In this document: positions 61,590-64,000 of the stretch, piece by piece | How positions within the stretch are numbered: the stretch's first letter is position 1 | Layout: each line of letters opens with the position of its first letter | DNA from: Plasmodiophora brassicae | Lineage: Eukaryota > Endomyxa > Phytomyxea > Plasmodiophorida > Plasmodiophoridae | Direction: 5' to 3' | Length of the DNA: 64,000 nucleotides | NCBI GenBank assembly: GCA_039704465.1 | Contig: JASFAU010000007.1 | Span: 1,240,001 to 1,304,000 of the forward strand | The notes under the pieces: generated by a model | The model's database searches: none | Told to the model about the DNA's origin: nothing | Seen by the model: only the letters and a program-made list of their open reading frames with translations | Made by a program: the position numbers and the translations under genes

Positions 61590-63364
61590 CTATTGCTGGT
61601 GCTGCCTACTTAACGCGGTCGCCTGTTCGACCATCGCGTCGGGGACGTCCTGGTTGCGCACGTCGACCAGGCGCCAGTCGACGTCCTTGAAGAACGCGTG
61701 CGCGTGGACGGCCCGGAACCCGTTCGGCCCGGAGCCCAACCCTGCGGTCCGACGTATTAGGGCAGGCGGACATATACGGGACGGCGCTTACGTTTGGTCG
61801 TGTCCACCTGCAGCAGGGCGCCGAGCAGGGCGGTGGCGTCCGGCGACATGAACGGCGGGTACCGCACGCTGCAGGACAGGATCTTCTCGTTCAGCGCGTC
61901 CGCGTTCTGGTCGCGGAACGGCGGGAACCCGACCAGCAGCTCGTAGATGAGGATGCCCAGGCGCCACCAGTCCGAGTCGGCCGTGTCGATGCCGACGGTG
62001 ACGAACTCGGGCGACCGGTACTCCGGGTTCCGGCACGGCGTGACGTTCGCCGACGTGTCCATGGCGACCCGGAAGTCGGTCAGCACGACGTGGCCGGTGA
62101 TGTCGATGCCGATGTGCTCCGGGTCCATGTTCCGGAACAGGTTCCCCTTGCGGTGCAGGTACCGAACCGCGCAGACGACCTCGGCGGCCAGGAACCGGAC
62201 GACGTCCTCCGGCAGGCGGCGCTGCGCGCGCAGGTGCTGGAACAGCGTCCCGCCCTGCACGAACTCGTACACGGCCCACGACTCGTCGGGCGTCACCTCG
62301 AAATCCAGGCACTGCATGATGTACGGGTTGTTGAACGCCGCCATCCGGCGCATCGCGTCGACCGCCATCTGAGCACACACACAAAGAGCGCGCGCTTGAG
62401 TGCTTGGGTCCCCAGGGTTGTCCATCGACCCATCCGCTGCTTACGGTTGCGGTCGCGAGATCGGCCTTAACACGCTGCATCATGTAGAGGTTGCCGGTCG
62501 GCGCGTTCTCGACGACGCACAGCGTGCCGAACTGCCCCTGGCCGAGGATCTTCTTCACGGTCATGTCGGCGATCTGGAAGCGCATCTCGGCCAGGCTGGA
62601 CGTGGGTTCGTGGTGGGCGGCCAGGGCGCCCAGCGACCCCTTGCTGCTGCTGTTGTTGGCAGCGGGCGACGCCGGCAGGTCGTCGGTGCTCGGCATTGGG
62701 GGGACGGTGACACTGGCAACCCGCATGTTCATCATCGACGGCCCGTTCGACAGGCTCTGCAACTGCGACAGGTCGATCCGGGTGAACGCGTTGCTGGCCG
62801 TGGACGCGCTGGGCGCCGACGGCGAGTTCAGGTCGTCGAGGACGCCTTTCGTGTCCTTCCAGAACTTGCCGGTCGGCAGGCGATCCGGGTCCGAGTTCGA
62901 GTGCGACCGGCGCGCGCGCCCTTTGACCAGCTTGATCTGCGCGGCGACCGCGTCGACCCATTCGTCGACGTCCGCCGGCGTCGACGCCAACAGGCTGAAG
63001 ACGCGCGAGGCGATGATAATGTCGAACCGGCAGGGATCCTTGGGGACGCGTTTCACGGCCACCATCTCATGAATGGGGATGGCACCTGCGGCTGCTGCTG
63101 AGTCGAACGAAACGACGACGACGTTCCGCCGCGCGGACCAGACCTTGGTTCTTGGCATCCTCGCCGTTCTCCTTACTGTACGTCAATACGTTATCGTACA
63201 GTATGAAGTACCGTCGCTGCCAGAGCGTCAGGCCGACGAGGCCCTTCGGACTCTTCTTGCGAAGGTACCCGCGAATCACGACCTGGCACGCACGCGCATC
63301 AGGCCAAGCAACGACGGCGCTGGACGCCCCGCGACTGGACCTTGGCGGGGCCGCTCCCCGGCAT
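61590..63364 (-). CDS. PH - AGC-like pseudokinase
   Basis: Paralog of the front half of the PTEN fusion, without the phosphatase. MPGSGPAK, then an intron (GTCCAGTCGC...GTGCCAG) to VVIRGYLRKKSPKGLVGLTL and WQRRYFILYDN (PH). A second intron (about 63158-63108) continues to IPIHEMVAVKRVPKDPCRFD and DEWVDAVAAQIK. Kinase-like part: KILGQGQFGTLCVVENAPTG (G-loop kept), LYMMQRVKAD (VAIK Lys not at its place), FRNMDPEHIGIDITGHVVL (HRD Asp to Asn) and TDFRVA (DFG to DFR), then DSDWWRLGILIYELLVGFPP. Two more introns (about 62475-62370, 61800-61748) give the AGC tail start KRLGSGPNGFRAVHAHAFF, ending SRQHQQ. Substitutions suggest no phosphotransfer; ATP binding may remain. Likely a membrane-recruited scaffold. 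Confidence 0.82.
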
Positions 63365-63757
63365 GCGGTCGACGACGACGACGACCGACGATATCGATCG
63401 CGCCCCCCGCACCCCTATGAAGATTTGGGGCACGCGCCCCCGTGCCGTGCAGGGGACGCAATCCATCAGGTGCCCCACCCGCGACTGCCGGGCCGCAACC
63501 CTGCGTGCAGTCCCCACCGGTGTGTAGGTAGGCAGTTGCCTGTCCCGCGGCGTTACACGGAACGTGTTACATGCAGCTCGTGGGCGTTACACGGCGCCGC
63601 AACGACCGTAACACGGTGCTGCAGTGCACCCAGACGGTGGAGCTGCAGGGCACGTCTGCGCGTGACACGCAGCAGCACCTGCGGGGGGCGGCGTGTTTTG
63701 CAGGGGACGCCGAAGGGCAGCTGCGCATTCCGACAACGGCGGCGGGGGAACGTGCGG
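63365..63757. other. Intergenic, no gene seen
   Basis: Between the start of the PH-pseudokinase and the start of the last gene. A few GTTACA-containing motifs recur (CGTTACACGG at 63551 and 63585; CGTAACACGG at 63610), possibly regulatory. No coding signal. Confidence 0.4.
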
Positions 63758-64000
63758 ATGCGTCTGGCGCGCGCCATGCCGACGGCATCGGCGATCGATA
63801 CGCCGGCGCTCTTGGTGCGCCAGTCGGCGCTGACCGCGAACCGGCGACGAGATCGCACATCGCAACAAGGCGATGCGGTTCGCGCGGCTCGCCGCCGACC
63901 ATCGCGACATCGTGTTCCGGTGCTGTGTGGACAGCCGCACCCATGTCGACACGCTGGCAGAGGCCTGCCAGGCGCACGACGTCGCCATTGGCGTCGTGGC
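63758..64000 (+). CDS. D-threonine aldolase/D-serine dehydratase-like, partial, apparently broken
   Basis: From ATG 63758 (MRLARAMPTASAIDTPALLV) the protein matches the start of PLP fold-III enzymes of this family (I/LDTPALLVD...ALxxN). From 63861, in another frame, it reads NKAMRFARLAADHRDIVFR and CVDSRTHVDTLAEACQAHDV, matching the later part of the barrel. The intervening 60-70 residues, which in the family carry the RPHxKTHK-type catalytic Lys, are not present, and the frame changes without a good intron. It may be a pseudogene, a deletion allele or a local assembly error. It continues past the window end. Confidence 0.42.
   Translation, partial: MRLARAMPTASAIDTPALLVRQSALTANRRRDRTSQQGDAVRAARRRPSRHRVPVLCGQPHPCRHAGRGLPGARRRHWRRG

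Overview
This window is eukaryotic nuclear DNA from a GC-rich, gene-dense protist. Almost every multi-exon gene becomes a recognisable protein only after removing short introns of about 35-70 nt with GT...AG ends, often with a CTAAC or CTGAC element near the 3' end. The set of genes (Retriever and ESCRT subunits, Rab GTPase, TFIIIC-like and SAGA-like factors, Pelota, PTEN, Site-2 protease, secreted SKP1-ankyrin proteins, hevein-like and GPI-type surface proteins) best fits a plasmodiophorid rhizarian such as Plasmodiophora. That placement is my inference and was not tested by database search. Nothing bacterial, viral or organellar is seen.

Layout. 1-9.7 kb: VPS26C (cut by the window start), citrate synthase, a C2H2 zinc-finger protein, SKP1, an EME1-type endonuclease subunit with an unusual NZF/SIM front end, and a multi-pass membrane protein. 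10.4-19.8 kb: Rab5, a CCCH/SIM/UBZ-like protein, a PHD-HTH-WD40 protein resembling TFIIIC subunit 2, a signal-anchored basic protein, a coiled-coil protein and SFT2. 20.4-28.7 kb: a DGAT2-family acyltransferase, a 23-bp minisatellite, a secreted papain-fold protein with Pro-Thr repeats, a hevein-like GPI-type protein, a helical-repeat protein and a six-finger C2H2 factor.

28.7-38.9 kb is an accessory-looking segment. It holds two tandem paralogs of a secreted SKP1-like plus ankyrin protein, a gene relic at the duplication boundary, palindromes and a 125-bp tandem duplication, then three small secreted or GPI-type proteins around a Site-2 protease. 39-50.5 kb: a tandem Zn2Cys6 protein, CHMP1, Pelota, HGH1, a RAP-domain protein, two head-to-head AIG1-like membrane proteins, a short coiled-coil protein and a small secreted protein, with two long intergenic hairpins.

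50.7-64 kb: a SAGA-type zinc-finger protein, a GYF-domain 4EHP-binding-type protein, a very large PH-pseudokinase-C2-PTEN fusion, a delta-12-type desaturase, a second PH-pseudokinase and the start of a D-threonine-aldolase-like gene. The two strongest candidates for new biology are the PTEN fusion, which joins an Akt-like (PH plus AGC fold) pseudokinase to an apparently intact PIP3 phosphatase, and the secreted SKP1-ankyrin proteins, which could present host targets to ubiquitin ligases.

Exon borders were worked out by eye from reading frame, splice signals and family conservation; internal borders are approximate unless stated.
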